Positions 54,803-62,644 of a DNA stretch of 64,000 nt are shown piece after piece (within the stretch, counting starts at the first letter, position 1; each line of letters opens with the position of its first letter). The notes beneath the pieces are model-generated. The model searched no databases. It saw only the letters and a list, made by a program, of their open reading frames with translations, and was not told where the DNA came from. The stretch spans positions 1 to 64,000 of the forward strand of contig NZ_PKEK01000024.1 in assembly GCF_002863225.1 (NCBI RefSeq), written 5' to 3'. The stretch is from Mycobacterium sp. GTDB lineage: Bacteria > Actinomycetota > Actinomycetes > Mycobacteriales > Mycobacteriaceae. The translations under genes and the position numbers were made by a program.

Positions 54803-55138
54803 GTGTGTTGTGCCGGTAGATCTCCGCGGCGACATGTCTATCGGCTGGCCGATGCTGCCCGGCGGACAAAAGGATTCGCCGCCCTTCTTGATGTCGCCAG
54901 TCCGGACATCTCCAGCGCACACATATACGTCCTGAAAGAGCTGGCGGTGGATCGCTTGCAGGTAAGTGAGATCGTCTGTCCGCTCCCCGAGTAGGTCGGG
55001 AGCTTCGCGGAGTTCGATAATTCGCACCTCGACGAGATCTTTCTCCGCGTCCTGCAACGCCTCGGTTGTCTGTGCTGCCCGGTATGAAATACCCCTGCCA
55101 GTCCTGTTCAGGATCGCCAGTATCCAGGGGTGCGACAC
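54800..55138 (-). pseudogene. Fic-domain toxin, truncated and frameshifted
   Basis: From GTG 55138 (VSHPW) the N-terminal sequence DPEQDWQGYFIPGS occurs in a second frame. It is followed in the first by EVRIIELREAPDLL...DLTYLQAIHRQLFQDVYVCAGDVRT and GGESFCPPGSIGQPID, the N-terminal half of a Fic protein. HVAAEIYR follows in a third frame. The catalytic HPFxxGNGR motif is absent. The YVWAG of relatives has become YVCAG. Non-functional. Confidence 0.75.
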
Positions 55139-55150
55139 TCTCTGATCTGG

Positions 55151-55332
55151 TTACTTGACGTTATACCTACGGCGATACGATCGCCCAGCTGAGCAGCGGT
55201 TATGGACCCGCGGGCATAGCGAACCTGGTCGGCACGGGTGGCGTCGGTGCTACGCGACCCTTCGAGCTCACTGCTACGGCGGATCGCGCGGATGGCCTTA
55301 ACCCGACGCTTGGCCTTTTGCAGCTCGCTCAC
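55151..55332 (-). pseudogene. VbhA-type Fic antitoxin, frameshifted at the end
   Basis: GTG 55332: VSELQKAKRRVKAIRAIRRS, then SSELEGSRSTDATRADQVRYARGSITAAQLGDRI. SSELEG fits the Fic-inhibitory motif [S/T]xxxE[G/N]. A single lost base near 55172 changes the expected RRRYNVK-stop ending (TAA at 55151). Upstream of and formerly coupled to the fic remnant. Confidence 0.7.
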
Positions 55333-56010
55333 CTGGACACCACCCTTCAGTCGAATCACTCCAGGATAATCGACGAAACAGACATCGGATGAAAGCGCGA
55401 CTAAGCGGACTTTATCCCGTGAATGCATCCCGGCAGCGGCGGGACAACGGTTGGCCACGCATTTGGACACAAAACGCGGCGGAACCGATGCGTACGGGCG
55501 AGACGGGGCGAAACAGGTTGGATGGCTGAAGAGCGCTGATCTGTAGCTATGAGACGAGGCGTACCGGGGGAGACAGCTACCAGTTGGCTCATAACTTAGA
55601 GATCGACAGGCGCCGCAGGGTGGCAGATCTCGCTATTGGTCGGCTCCGAACGGAATTCCCAGGGAGAGATTTGAGCATCCGTAAGCTGCTCGTCAAAATT
55701 CTCGGGCACGATGAGTCGCGGAAGCTGGCCGAACTTCCGGGGGCTGTAGCTCGCTGCGGCATTGTCCTCAGTACCCGCAGCGGTGCTATCTGACTGGTGC
55801 CCGTCATGGGCGCCGTCCCCTCGGGAGCCCGGCCGCGTGGTCATCCAGTCAATTTACGCTCCCAAGCGCGGACGCCCTGGGAATCGTGGCGAAACCATCG
55901 TGTCTCGTCGACGAACCCAATTTCGAGCGAAGTTGCTTGCGTTGGTAGCGAGACGGCCAGGAGGTATCCGATGATCCCAAGTAATCGGATACATCAACGA
56001 AGGACACTCG
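55333..56010. other. region between the fic/vbhA remnant and the excisionase
   Basis: About 0.68 kb. The best frame is on the plus strand, 55584-55793 (TTG start; DRRRRVADLAIGRLRTEFPG, 69 aa), with no family match and no SD site; I rate it doubtful. No operator or repeat was recognised. Confidence 0.35.
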
Positions 56011-56274
56011 ATGGCTGCCTCTCAGATACCGGCAAAAGTGCTTGCGGTTTCGAAACAGCCGGCGTCACAGGCTGATACGCATCAACCCGGCACCTTGCTG
56101 ACGATCCAAGAGCTCGCAGAGCGGCTAACTGTGAGCGTCGGCTGCATTCGCGCTTGGCGTCTGCGCGGCGACGGCCCGCCGGCAATTCGTGTCGGAACCG
56201 CGCTTCGATGGGACTCCCGCGAGGTCGATGAGTGGCTCGACATCCGGCGTGAATCACGCTGGCAAGCAGGGTGA
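56011..56274 (+). CDS. excisionase-like helix-turn-helix protein
   Basis: Protein of 87 aa with a MerR-like/HTH_17 domain: LLTIQELAERLTVSVGCIRAWRLRGDGPPAIRVGTALRWDSREVDEWLD. Such proteins direct the tyrosine integrase towards excision. Its TGA overlaps the integrase GTG (GTGA), so the two are translated together. Confidence 0.88.
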   Translation: MAASQIPAKVLAVSKQPASQADTHQPGTLLTIQELAERLTVSVGCIRAWRLRGDGPPAIRVGTALRWDSREVDEWLDIRRESRWQAG

Positions 56275-57416
56275 TTGAGGGACGTGTCGGTCCAAACGGC
56301 GCGCGAGTCTACCGCGCTCGCATCTACTACCGCGGCCGATATGTAGCGTCGCGGACGTTCCAGCGGAAGCGCGATGCGCAGGAATGGGAACGGCGCCAAA
56401 CGGACAGCCTCCGATCCGGAGTGTGGTCTGATCCGGCAGCAGGCGACAGGCCAGTTGGGGAGTGGTGCAAGATCTGGCTGGACGCCCAGCCGGCTCGGCA
56501 GCCGGCCACTCTTCGCAAGATTCGTGGGGTGATTGCGAAGCAGATCGCCGGTACCTTTGGGCGCCGTCCACTCGTCTCGGTGCGACCGTCTGAGGTACAG
56601 GCCTGGGCCGCCGAACTATCGCGAACGCAGTCCGTTGCGACCGCCCGCCATGCGCTTGGCGTTTTGCGACGGGTGTTCGACTATGCCGTGCGCGACGGCG
56701 CAATCCAGCGCAATCCTGCCGCGGGGATCCGTCTGTCCAAGGTGCAGGGCAATGACCCACGGCCTTTGACCCATGACGAACTTTGGCGGCTTGCGGAAGT
56801 GGTCGACGCAGCGAGGGATCGTTTGCTGGTGCTCGTCGCTGGTTATTGCGGGCTGAGATGGGGCGAGCTAGCGGCATTGCGATGGTCCGATGTCGATTTG
56901 GAAAGTAGGACCTTGCGCGTTGTTCAGGCGTATTCGGAGGAGGCGCCGCGGGGTGAGTTGTCGCCGGTGAAGAATCATCAGGCCCGCACAGTGCCTGTCC
57001 CCGAGATCGTGTCGGGAGAGCTCGCAAACTACAAAGCGCTCCAGACCCGAGGCGAATTGGTCTTTCCTTCCGCGTCCGGCACACCGCTTCGCAACCGGAA
57101 CTGGCGACGCGACGTTTTTGATTCCGCGGTCGCGGCGCTCGGCTTGAAAGTCACTCCCCACAATCTGCGCGACACCGCGGCGTCGCTGGCTATCCAGGAA
57201 GGTGCGTCGGTCGTCGCGGTCGCGCGCCTGTTGGGTCACGAATCGGCGGCGACCACGCTCAACCACTACGCGGGTCTTTTCCCGACGGACCTTGATGACA
57301 TCGCTTCGCGACTCGACGCTGCCGCGCGACTGACCATCGCCAGCCAACGCGAATCATCTCATGCCAAACAATCACCGACCAAGCACCGACCAAGCACAGC
57401 CGAGACAGAGGGTTAG
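56271..57416 (+). CDS. tyrosine recombinase (phage-type integrase)
   Basis: Integrase of 381 aa. It has an N-terminal arm-binding domain (to about 55), a core-binding SAM-like domain (about 60-155) and a catalytic domain with R196 (GLRWGEL), K234, H297/R300 (HNLRD), H323 (LGHES) and nucleophile Y333 (NHYAG). All residues are intact, so the element may still be mobile. The gene ends 37 bp from the 3' end of tRNA-Arg, the likely attachment site. Confidence 0.95.
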   Translation: MIEGRVGPNGARVYRARIYYRGRYVASRTFQRKRDAQEWERRQTDSLRSGVWSDPAAGDRPVGEWCKIWLDAQPARQPATLRKIRGVIAKQIAGTFGRRPLVSVRPSEVQAWAAELSRTQSVATARHALGVLRRVFDYAVRDGAIQRNPAAGIRLSKVQGNDPRPLTHDELWRLAEVVDAARDRLLVLVAGYCGLRWGELAALRWSDVDLESRTLRVVQAYSEEAPRGELSPVKNHQARTVPVPEIVSGELANYKALQTRGELVFPSASGTPLRNRNWRRDVFDSAVAALGLKVTPHNLRDTAASLAIQEGASVVAVARLLGHESAATTLNHYAGLFPTDLDDIASRLDAAARLTIASQRESSHAKQSPTKHRPSTAETEG

Positions 57417-57453
57417 TCAAACCGCTCAACGCGCTGACCTGCAAAAACCCTAG

Positions 57454-57526
57454 TGCCCCCGGCAGGATTCGAACCTGCGACACCGGCTTTAGGAGAGCCG
57501 TGCTCTATCCCCTGAGCTACGGGGGC
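57454..57526 (-). tRNA. tRNA-Arg (anticodon CCT)
   Basis: A 73-nt cloverleaf: acceptor GCCCCCG/CGGGGGC, D-arm GCTC...GAGC, anticodon stem CGGCT/AGCCG with loop CTCCTAA, T-arm GCAGG-TTCGAAT-CCTGC. CCA is not encoded. It reads AGG codons. Its 3' end faces the integrase gene, so it is probably the attB/attR site of the element to the left. Confidence 0.95.
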
Positions 57527-57564
57527 CGCGGGGCTTCAAAACTCCATTAAATCTAGCCGCTCAG

Positions 57565-58614
57565 TCAAAGGCTGTGGCGCCGGTACCGCCGCAGGCGGTG
57601 AACGTCAGCGAGAGTCGCCGGCTCAGTCGAAGGACGCAGCGCCGCGTCGAGCCGCGCCCGCACCTCGTCGGTGTCGAGGTGCATCCCGATGGCGACCAGA
57701 AAATTGGGTGAGACCCCGGGTGGCGCGTTCGCGATGTGGATCGTCGGGCCGACCAGGTTGACCGCAAAGGTGGGCGTGCCCCGTCCATACCGCATCGCCA
57801 CCGCACCTTTGAGTCGATATACCCCGGTCGGCGGTGCCTCGAGCAGGTCGATCAGAGCACCCGGGTCCACCTCACCGGCGGTGGTCACGGTGACCGAGTC
57901 GGCATGCACATGGTCGTGGTCGTGGTCGTGGTCTGCCACCGCACCGGCCGCTTCGTCGACGAACAGTTCACGCAACGAGAGTTGGCCCGGTTCCTCGTCG
58001 GAGCCCCCGACGTCGTAGAGCAGCCGGGGGTCGATCTGCCCGCCGACCGCCCCGACCACGGTCGCCCGTGAATTCTGTTCGCGCACCCGTTGTTCCACCC
58101 GTTCGACCATGCCGGCGCGATCATCGTCGGGGAGTTGGTCGAGCTTGTTCACGACGACCAGCGACGTCGCCCGGTAGCGCGCGAGCGGTGCCTGTCCGGT
58201 GTCGACGATGTCGAAATGCGTTGCGGCATCCACGACGTCGACCAGGCCGCCATAGCGGAGTCCGGCAACCCGGCTGAAACCGATGATCCGGGCAACGCTC
58301 AGCGGATCGGCCAAACCGCTGGCCTCGACGATGACGGCATCGAGGTTGAGCTTCGGGTCGGCGAGCTTGCTCAGCGCCTGGTCGATACCACCGTCGTCAG
58401 GCAGGCAGCAGATGCAGCCACCGGCGATCGACACCGGCTCGTCGACCTGCCCGGCCACCAGCATGGCGTCGACGTTCAGCTCACCGAAGTCGTTGATGAT
58501 CACGCCGATCCGCGCACCCGGGCTGCGCAGCACGTGGTTGAGCAGCGTCGTTTTGCCGGCGCCGAGGTAACCGGTCAGGCAGATGACGGGGATGGCCGCC
58601 GGAAGCCGGCTCAG
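57565..58614 (-). CDS. COG0523/CobW-family metal-chaperone GTPase
   Basis: G3E GTPase of about 349 aa. It has Walker A GYLGAGKTTLLN (near residue 20), the metal-binding CxCC motif in GGCICCLPDD (about 70), NKLD for guanine, a His/Asp-rich loop (ADHDHDHDHVH) and a CobW C-terminal domain. Members deliver Zn2+ or Co2+ to client enzymes. No ATG, GTG or TTG precedes Walker A in frame. A CTG at 58614 overlaps the upstream stop as CTGA and is the likely start. Coupled to the gene before it. Confidence 0.85.
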   Translation of the reverse strand: MSRLPAAIPVICLTGYLGAGKTTLLNHVLRSPGARIGVIINDFGELNVDAMLVAGQVDEPVSIAGGCICCLPDDGGIDQALSKLADPKLNLDAVIVEASGLADPLSVARIIGFSRVAGLRYGGLVDVVDAATHFDIVDTGQAPLARYRATSLVVVNKLDQLPDDDRAGMVERVEQRVREQNSRATVVGAVGGQIDPRLLYDVGGSDEEPGQLSLRELFVDEAAGAVADHDHDHDHVHADSVTVTTAGEVDPGALIDLLEAPPTGVYRLKGAVAMRYGRGTPTFAVNLVGPTIHIANAPPGVSPNFLVAIGMHLDTDEVRARLDAALRPSTEPATLADVHRLRRYRRHSL

Positions 58615-59093
58615 ATCCAGACCAGCAGCTTCGGGCTGCCCGCCGTTTCCCGGGAGAACACGATCGGCGCGTCGATGCCGTCGAGCGTGAGACGCACCGC
58701 CGCCGCGTCTGCCGAGACGGCGACGATGGTGCCGATGGCGTAGTGCTGCGCGTCATCCCACTTGACCGTCGCGTATTGGCCGAGGTGTTGCACCGCGAGA
58801 TCTTGCGGCGCGACTTCGGTGGGCTGCGGAGTCGGCAACGCGTCCAGATCCTCGTGAGCGGGTGCCGGACCCGAGTCATCGGCCCAGGCGTTCTCGTCGC
58901 CGAAGTACTCGCCGTCGTCACCGGCCTGTTTGAGTTGACCCAGCGCAGCCTGCGAGTCCGAGTCGTCGTCGTCCTCGACCCACAGTTGCCAACCCTCCGG
59001 TGGCGGCGGCCACGACGGGTCCGGCGACCAGTCCGGGTACGGCGCCCAGCCCTGGGGCGGCTTCGGCCAGTTGGGAGGCGGGTTGTAACGCAT
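58611..59093 (-). CDS. conserved mycobacterial hypothetical protein, Pro/Trp-rich N-terminus
   Basis: Protein of 160 aa starting MRYNPPPNWPKPPQGW, with repeated PPxxW/WxPDPSW elements to about residue 36. An acidic linker and a compact beta-rich C-terminal domain (YATVKWDDAQHYAIGTIVAVSADAAA) follow. PPxxW repeats are common in actinobacterial proteins of the cell envelope. Function is unknown; it shares a CTGA overlap with the metal-chaperone GTPase. Confidence 0.75.
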   Translation of the reverse strand: MRYNPPPNWPKPPQGWAPYPDWSPDPSWPPPPEGWQLWVEDDDDSDSQAALGQLKQAGDDGEYFGDENAWADDSGPAPAHEDLDALPTPQPTEVAPQDLAVQHLGQYATVKWDDAQHYAIGTIVAVSADAAAVRLTLDGIDAPIVFSRETAGSPKLLVWI

Positions 59094-59115
59094 CAACCCA
59101 CCATACGGAACGCGG

Positions 59116-59934
59116 TCAACGGAACTCGGCAATGACCTTGGCGATTGTCTCGGCGTGGTTCTCCTGGAACGTGAACGACGTCAGCCCGTACTTCTCGCGG
59201 TAGCCGCGCAGGGTGTCGGCCAGCTCACTGGTCGACCCGGTCAGCACCGACGGCATTGCCAGCAGATCTTCGTCGGATACCCCCGGCACGAATCGTCGGG
59301 TCAGCGTCAGGTCGGCTTGGTCGGAGTCACCGGATGGCACGGCGGTGATGGCCAGGTTCAGCTCCAGGTCGGCGAATCTGTCGCCGGCGGCTTCGCGAAT
59401 GAATTCGATTCGCTCGGCCAACGGGTCGGCGGAGTCGGAACTGGCACCGGTCAAGCCGATGATGTCGGCGTGCTGCGCCGCGACTGTCAGCAGTCGGTTG
59501 CCGTTGCCCGCGATCAGGATCGGCACCGTGGGCAGGTTCTTCTTCAGGTGAACCGTGACGTGCTCCAGGTACTCGACGCGTTGCCGCGCGGTCGGGTACG
59601 GCAGTTCGGCCGCTTCGAACTCCTCGCGCACATACCCGGCGCCGAGTCCGAGTTCGAGCCGCCCGTCACTGAGCTTGTCGAGTTCGGCAGCGTCGCGGGC
59701 CAGCAACGCGGGCTTGTAAAACCCGGCGTTGAGCACGTAGGTGCCCAGCCGCACCCGTGACGTCACGGACGCGATTGCGGTCAGCCCCGGAAACGGAGCC
59801 GGCGCGCCGAGGTGGTCGGGCAGATACAGCGCGTCAAAACCGCTGTCCTCCAACCGCTTTGCCTTGTCCTGTAGAGCGGTTCGCGACTTGAAGCCGTGAA
59901 TGCCCACCGAGAAACGAAAGGCGCGTTCGGCCAT
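59116..59934 (-). CDS. F420-dependent LLM-class oxidoreductase
   Basis: Luciferase-like TIM-barrel enzyme of 272 aa, starting RAFRFSVGIHGF. It has LYLPDHLGAPAPFPGLTAIA (the F420/FMN phosphate region near 37-56), RLELGLGAGYVREEF and PILIAGNGNRLL. It belongs to the mycobacterial F420 subfamily that resembles MSMEG_2516 and reduces or oxidises unknown substrates with F420H2. Separated by 23 bp from the next gene; probably one transcript. Confidence 0.85.
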   Translation of the reverse strand: MAERAFRFSVGIHGFKSRTALQDKAKRLEDSGFDALYLPDHLGAPAPFPGLTAIASVTSRVRLGTYVLNAGFYKPALLARDAAELDKLSDGRLELGLGAGYVREEFEAAELPYPTARQRVEYLEHVTVHLKKNLPTVPILIAGNGNRLLTVAAQHADIIGLTGASSDSADPLAERIEFIREAAGDRFADLELNLAITAVPSGDSDQADLTLTRRFVPGVSDEDLLAMPSVLTGSTSELADTLRGYREKYGLTSFTFQENHAETIAKVIAEFR

Positions 59935-59955
59935 TGGCCACCTCCGGTTGTGTTG

Positions 59956-61032
59956 TTATCGAGACTGCGATTTCCACGTACGCGCGGCTGATGTCAGGCC
60001 GCGCACCAGTGCGGCCGTCACCGGCGACAAACCGTCGGCGCCTGGCACCGGGCTGCGCGGGCTGATCCCTCTGACCCGGGTTGGCAGTTCCAATTGTGTT
60101 CCGCCGTGGCGAGTTTGGTTCACCGGATTCTGTGGATGCTGACCGCGGAGCTCGGTCGGAATTTTGTCGAGATCGGTGACGACGTGATACCCGGGCAGGT
60201 CGAGATGCCCGGCGACGTGGGCGGCCAGTGCGCGGTTGCGTCCACCGGCCAACAATTGCGTAGCCCGGCCAATTCGCCCGTAGCCGTGTAGTGACACCGT
60301 GACGTCGACGTGGCTGAGGAACTCCGCCAGGCGCTCGGACTCCTCAGCGAGATAGTGGGCCGACGCCAGGTGGTGCGGGTACCGGTCGGGGTGGCGGACC
60401 AGATACACCGACGCCCCGGCCGCCGCGGCGGCCCGCTCGGCGATCACGTCGGTCATTTCCTCGAGACCACCGCCGTGGATGGCCAGGAAGCCGAACCGGG
60501 ACCGCAACCGGCTGACCTCGACCACGGCAGGATCGGCAAGCAACTCCGAAAGGTTTTGCGGCGCAGGCGTCGTGGGCCGCGATCGTGGTTTGGGCCAGCG
60601 CGAAGGATCCCACCTGCGCAAGAAGTCGATCCAGCTCTGCGGCAACCCGTGATGGCGTGCGCCGTCGATGATCCGCTCCAGATAACCGGGCCGCGGCGGG
60701 CCCGGATTCACCCGGTGGTCGACGTAGACCCACGCATCCGCCGGCCCGTCTTCGGTCTCGATCGTCATCTGGTTGCGGCTGTAATGCGCCGGCACGCTCT
60801 CGGCTCTGTCCAGGGCGGCCAGGTCGTGGTCGGACACCTCCCAGACCACGCCGTGTACCCGCGTCCCGTCGAATGGCTCGACCGTCGCCACGCCACGCTG
60901 GTTGATCAGCCAGTCATGGTTGGCGAGCACAGCAGGGCGCGGGTCGGCCGCATCGGGACACCGCCGCGCCATCTGCTGCACGCACAGGTTGGACCCGTAC
61001 GCGAAGTAGGAATGACGGCGTCGCTGCGTCAC
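59956..61032 (-). CDS. fusion of gamma-glutamylcyclotransferase-like and poly-gamma-glutamate hydrolase-like domains
   Basis: Protein of 358 aa. Residues 8-120 form a GGCT/AIG2-like domain (YFAYGSNLCVQQM; the catalytic-type glutamate is in LDRAESVPAHYSR). Residues 165-300 match poly-gamma-glutamate hydrolase (PghP/DUF867): FLAIHGGGLEEMTDVIAERAA supplies zinc ligands H and E, with ASAHYLAEES, VSLHGYG and LLAGGRNRAL. One domain would cut gamma-linked glutamates, and the other would release 5-oxoproline from gamma-glutamyl ends. GTG start. Confidence 0.75.
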   Translation of the reverse strand: MTQRRRHSYFAYGSNLCVQQMARRCPDAADPRPAVLANHDWLINQRGVATVEPFDGTRVHGVVWEVSDHDLAALDRAESVPAHYSRNQMTIETEDGPADAWVYVDHRVNPGPPRPGYLERIIDGARHHGLPQSWIDFLRRWDPSRWPKPRSRPTTPAPQNLSELLADPAVVEVSRLRSRFGFLAIHGGGLEEMTDVIAERAAAAAGASVYLVRHPDRYPHHLASAHYLAEESERLAEFLSHVDVTVSLHGYGRIGRATQLLAGGRNRALAAHVAGHLDLPGYHVVTDLDKIPTELRGQHPQNPVNQTRHGGTQLELPTRVRGISPRSPVPGADGLSPVTAALVRGLTSAARTWKSQSR

Positions 61033-61156
61033 GGGTCGATGTTAGCCGAGCGAAGTATCGACCTGGACGGGCCGCAGGTTCGAACGACGTCTGAGCAAAT
61101 CATTAATTCCACGAGTCGCGCCATTGCAGCGCGCTCCGAGGTGAAAAGATTGTTCA

Positions 61157-61378
61157 ATGCGCGGCGGGGACGACGACGGCACACGGGACCGGGAGACCAT
61201 CGAGCGCGAGTTGCGGCTACTGGCCAGCGTTCGTGATGCCTACCGCGAGCGAGGCAAGGAGATGCCGTCACTCGCGCAGATGGATGCGTTGCTCGACGAA
61301 CTCAACGCGCTCGAAGGCACCGGAAAACACCGCTGGGAGAACGAGAATTCCGACGCCCGGCCTAGCCTGTGGCGCTGA
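61157..61378 (+). CDS. small conserved hypothetical protein
   Basis: Protein of 73 aa, highly charged and helical (ERELRLLASVRDAYRERGKE, then LAQMDALLDELNAL), perhaps a short coiled coil. It is convergent with mntH and overlaps its 3' end by 17 bp. Function is unknown. Confidence 0.6.
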   Translation: MRGGDDDGTRDRETIERELRLLASVRDAYRERGKEMPSLAQMDALLDELNALEGTGKHRWENENSDARPSLWR

Positions 61379-62594
61379 TCGTCAAATAGATCAGCACCAC
61401 GTTGAGCAGACTGATCAGCGTGCCGATCGCCCAACCCGCAATCGTGGTGAGGCGGTGGTTGGTGTCGGCGCCCATCAGCGCGCGATCACCGGTCAGCCGA
61501 ACCAGCGGGAGCAGTGCGAACGGAATTCCGAACGACAGCACGACCTGCGACAGCACTAACGTGCGCGTGGGATTAAAACCAAGCGCCAGGATCAACAGCG
61601 CCGGCGCCAGCGTCGCAAGCCGCCGCCACACCATCGGTATCGACCGGTGCAGCAGGCCCTGCATGATCATCGCGCCGGCGTAGGCGCCCACCGATGCCGA
61701 TGCCAGTCCCGACGCCAGCAGGCCGACCGCGAACAGCGCGGCAACGAACGGGCTGACCGTGTCGTGCACAGCGGCGTAGGCCACTTCGATCGAGCTGATG
61801 TCGCCGCGGTTGCGCATGTTCAGCGCGGCGACCAGAAGCATCGCGGCGTTCACCCCGCCCGCGACCACCATCGCCAGCCCGACGTCCAGCCGGGTGATCC
61901 GCAGCAGGCGGCGGCGTTGCGGACCAGGATCGGGGTGGCCGTGCCGGTCGCGGGCCAGCCCGGAGTGCAGATACACCGCGTGCGGCATCACCGTCGCCCC
62001 CAGGATGGCCGCGGCCAGCAGCACGCTCTCCTTGCCCAGGAAGCGGGGGACCAGACCGCTGACGACCTCGCCGGGCGGCGGCGTCGCGACGAAGAAGCTG
62101 GCGGTGAAGCCGATCGCAATCACCAGCAGCAGCCCGGTGATCACCCGCTCGAAGATCTGCTGACCGCGCTGGTCCTGTACCCGCAGCAGTAAGAGCGACA
62201 CGACACCGGTGACGACCCCGCCGAGCAACAGTGGCAGCCCGAACAGGATGTGCAACGCGATCGCCCCGCCGATCACCTCGGCCACATCGGTGGCCATCGC
62301 CACGACTTCGGCCTGCAGCCAGAACGCCAGCCGGGCCGGGCGGCTCAGCTTCTCGCCGATCGCTTCGGGCAGCGTCCGGCCGGTGACCAGGCCCAGCTTT
62401 GCCGAAAGGTATTGCACGAGACCGGCCATCACGTTCGCCAGGACGATCACCCAGAGCAATGCGAAGCCGAATTGCGCGCCCGCACTGATGTTCGCGGCCA
62501 CATTGCCCGGGTCGACGTAGGCAATCGCGGCGACGAATGCGGGGCCGAGCAGATACCACCCGGTCTTCAGCCGGGCGCGGGTGTCCTGGGGCAC
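61362..62594 (-). CDS. mntH: Nramp-type Mn2+/H+ symporter
   Basis: Divalent-metal importer of 410 aa with eleven transmembrane helices. Helix 1 has DPGN (AIAYVDPGNVAANI, about 27-30), and helix 6 has MPHAVYLHSG with the metal-binding Met-Pro-His. Equivalent to M. tuberculosis MntH (Rv0924c). A partial IdeR/MntR-like sequence lies at 62626. Next to the Rv0926c-like and Rv0927c-like genes, as in M. tuberculosis. Confidence 0.95.
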   Translation of the reverse strand: MPQDTRARLKTGWYLLGPAFVAAIAYVDPGNVAANISAGAQFGFALLWVIVLANVMAGLVQYLSAKLGLVTGRTLPEAIGEKLSRPARLAFWLQAEVVAMATDVAEVIGGAIALHILFGLPLLLGGVVTGVVSLLLLRVQDQRGQQIFERVITGLLLVIAIGFTASFFVATPPPGEVVSGLVPRFLGKESVLLAAAILGATVMPHAVYLHSGLARDRHGHPDPGPQRRRLLRITRLDVGLAMVVAGGVNAAMLLVAALNMRNRGDISSIEVAYAAVHDTVSPFVAALFAVGLLASGLASASVGAYAGAMIMQGLLHRSIPMVWRRLATLAPALLILALGFNPTRTLVLSQVVLSFGIPFALLPLVRLTGDRALMGADTNHRLTTIAGWAIGTLISLLNVVLIYLTISATG

Positions 62595-62625
62595 CTAGCT
62601 CTCTTTCGATCGTCGAATAAGAAAG

Positions 62626-62644
62626 TTAGGTTAGTCGAACTGTC
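62626..62644. promoter_or_regulatory. half iron-box upstream of mntH
   Basis: TTAGGTTAG followed by TCGAAC matches the left half of the IdeR consensus exactly and the right half poorly (about 13 of 19). It overlaps the end of the upstream gene and lies 32 bp before mntH. It may be an IdeR or MntR site. Confidence 0.35.

Noticed and set aside
57900..57935. Short tandem repeat (GTGGTC)n as a CRISPR or regulatory repeat
   Set aside because: It encodes the His/Asp-rich loop of the metal-chaperone GTPase.
61071..61085. GCAGGTTCGAA as a second tRNA T-arm or attachment site
   Set aside because: Eleven matching bases only, no cloverleaf around it, and it lies on the wrong side of the integrase.
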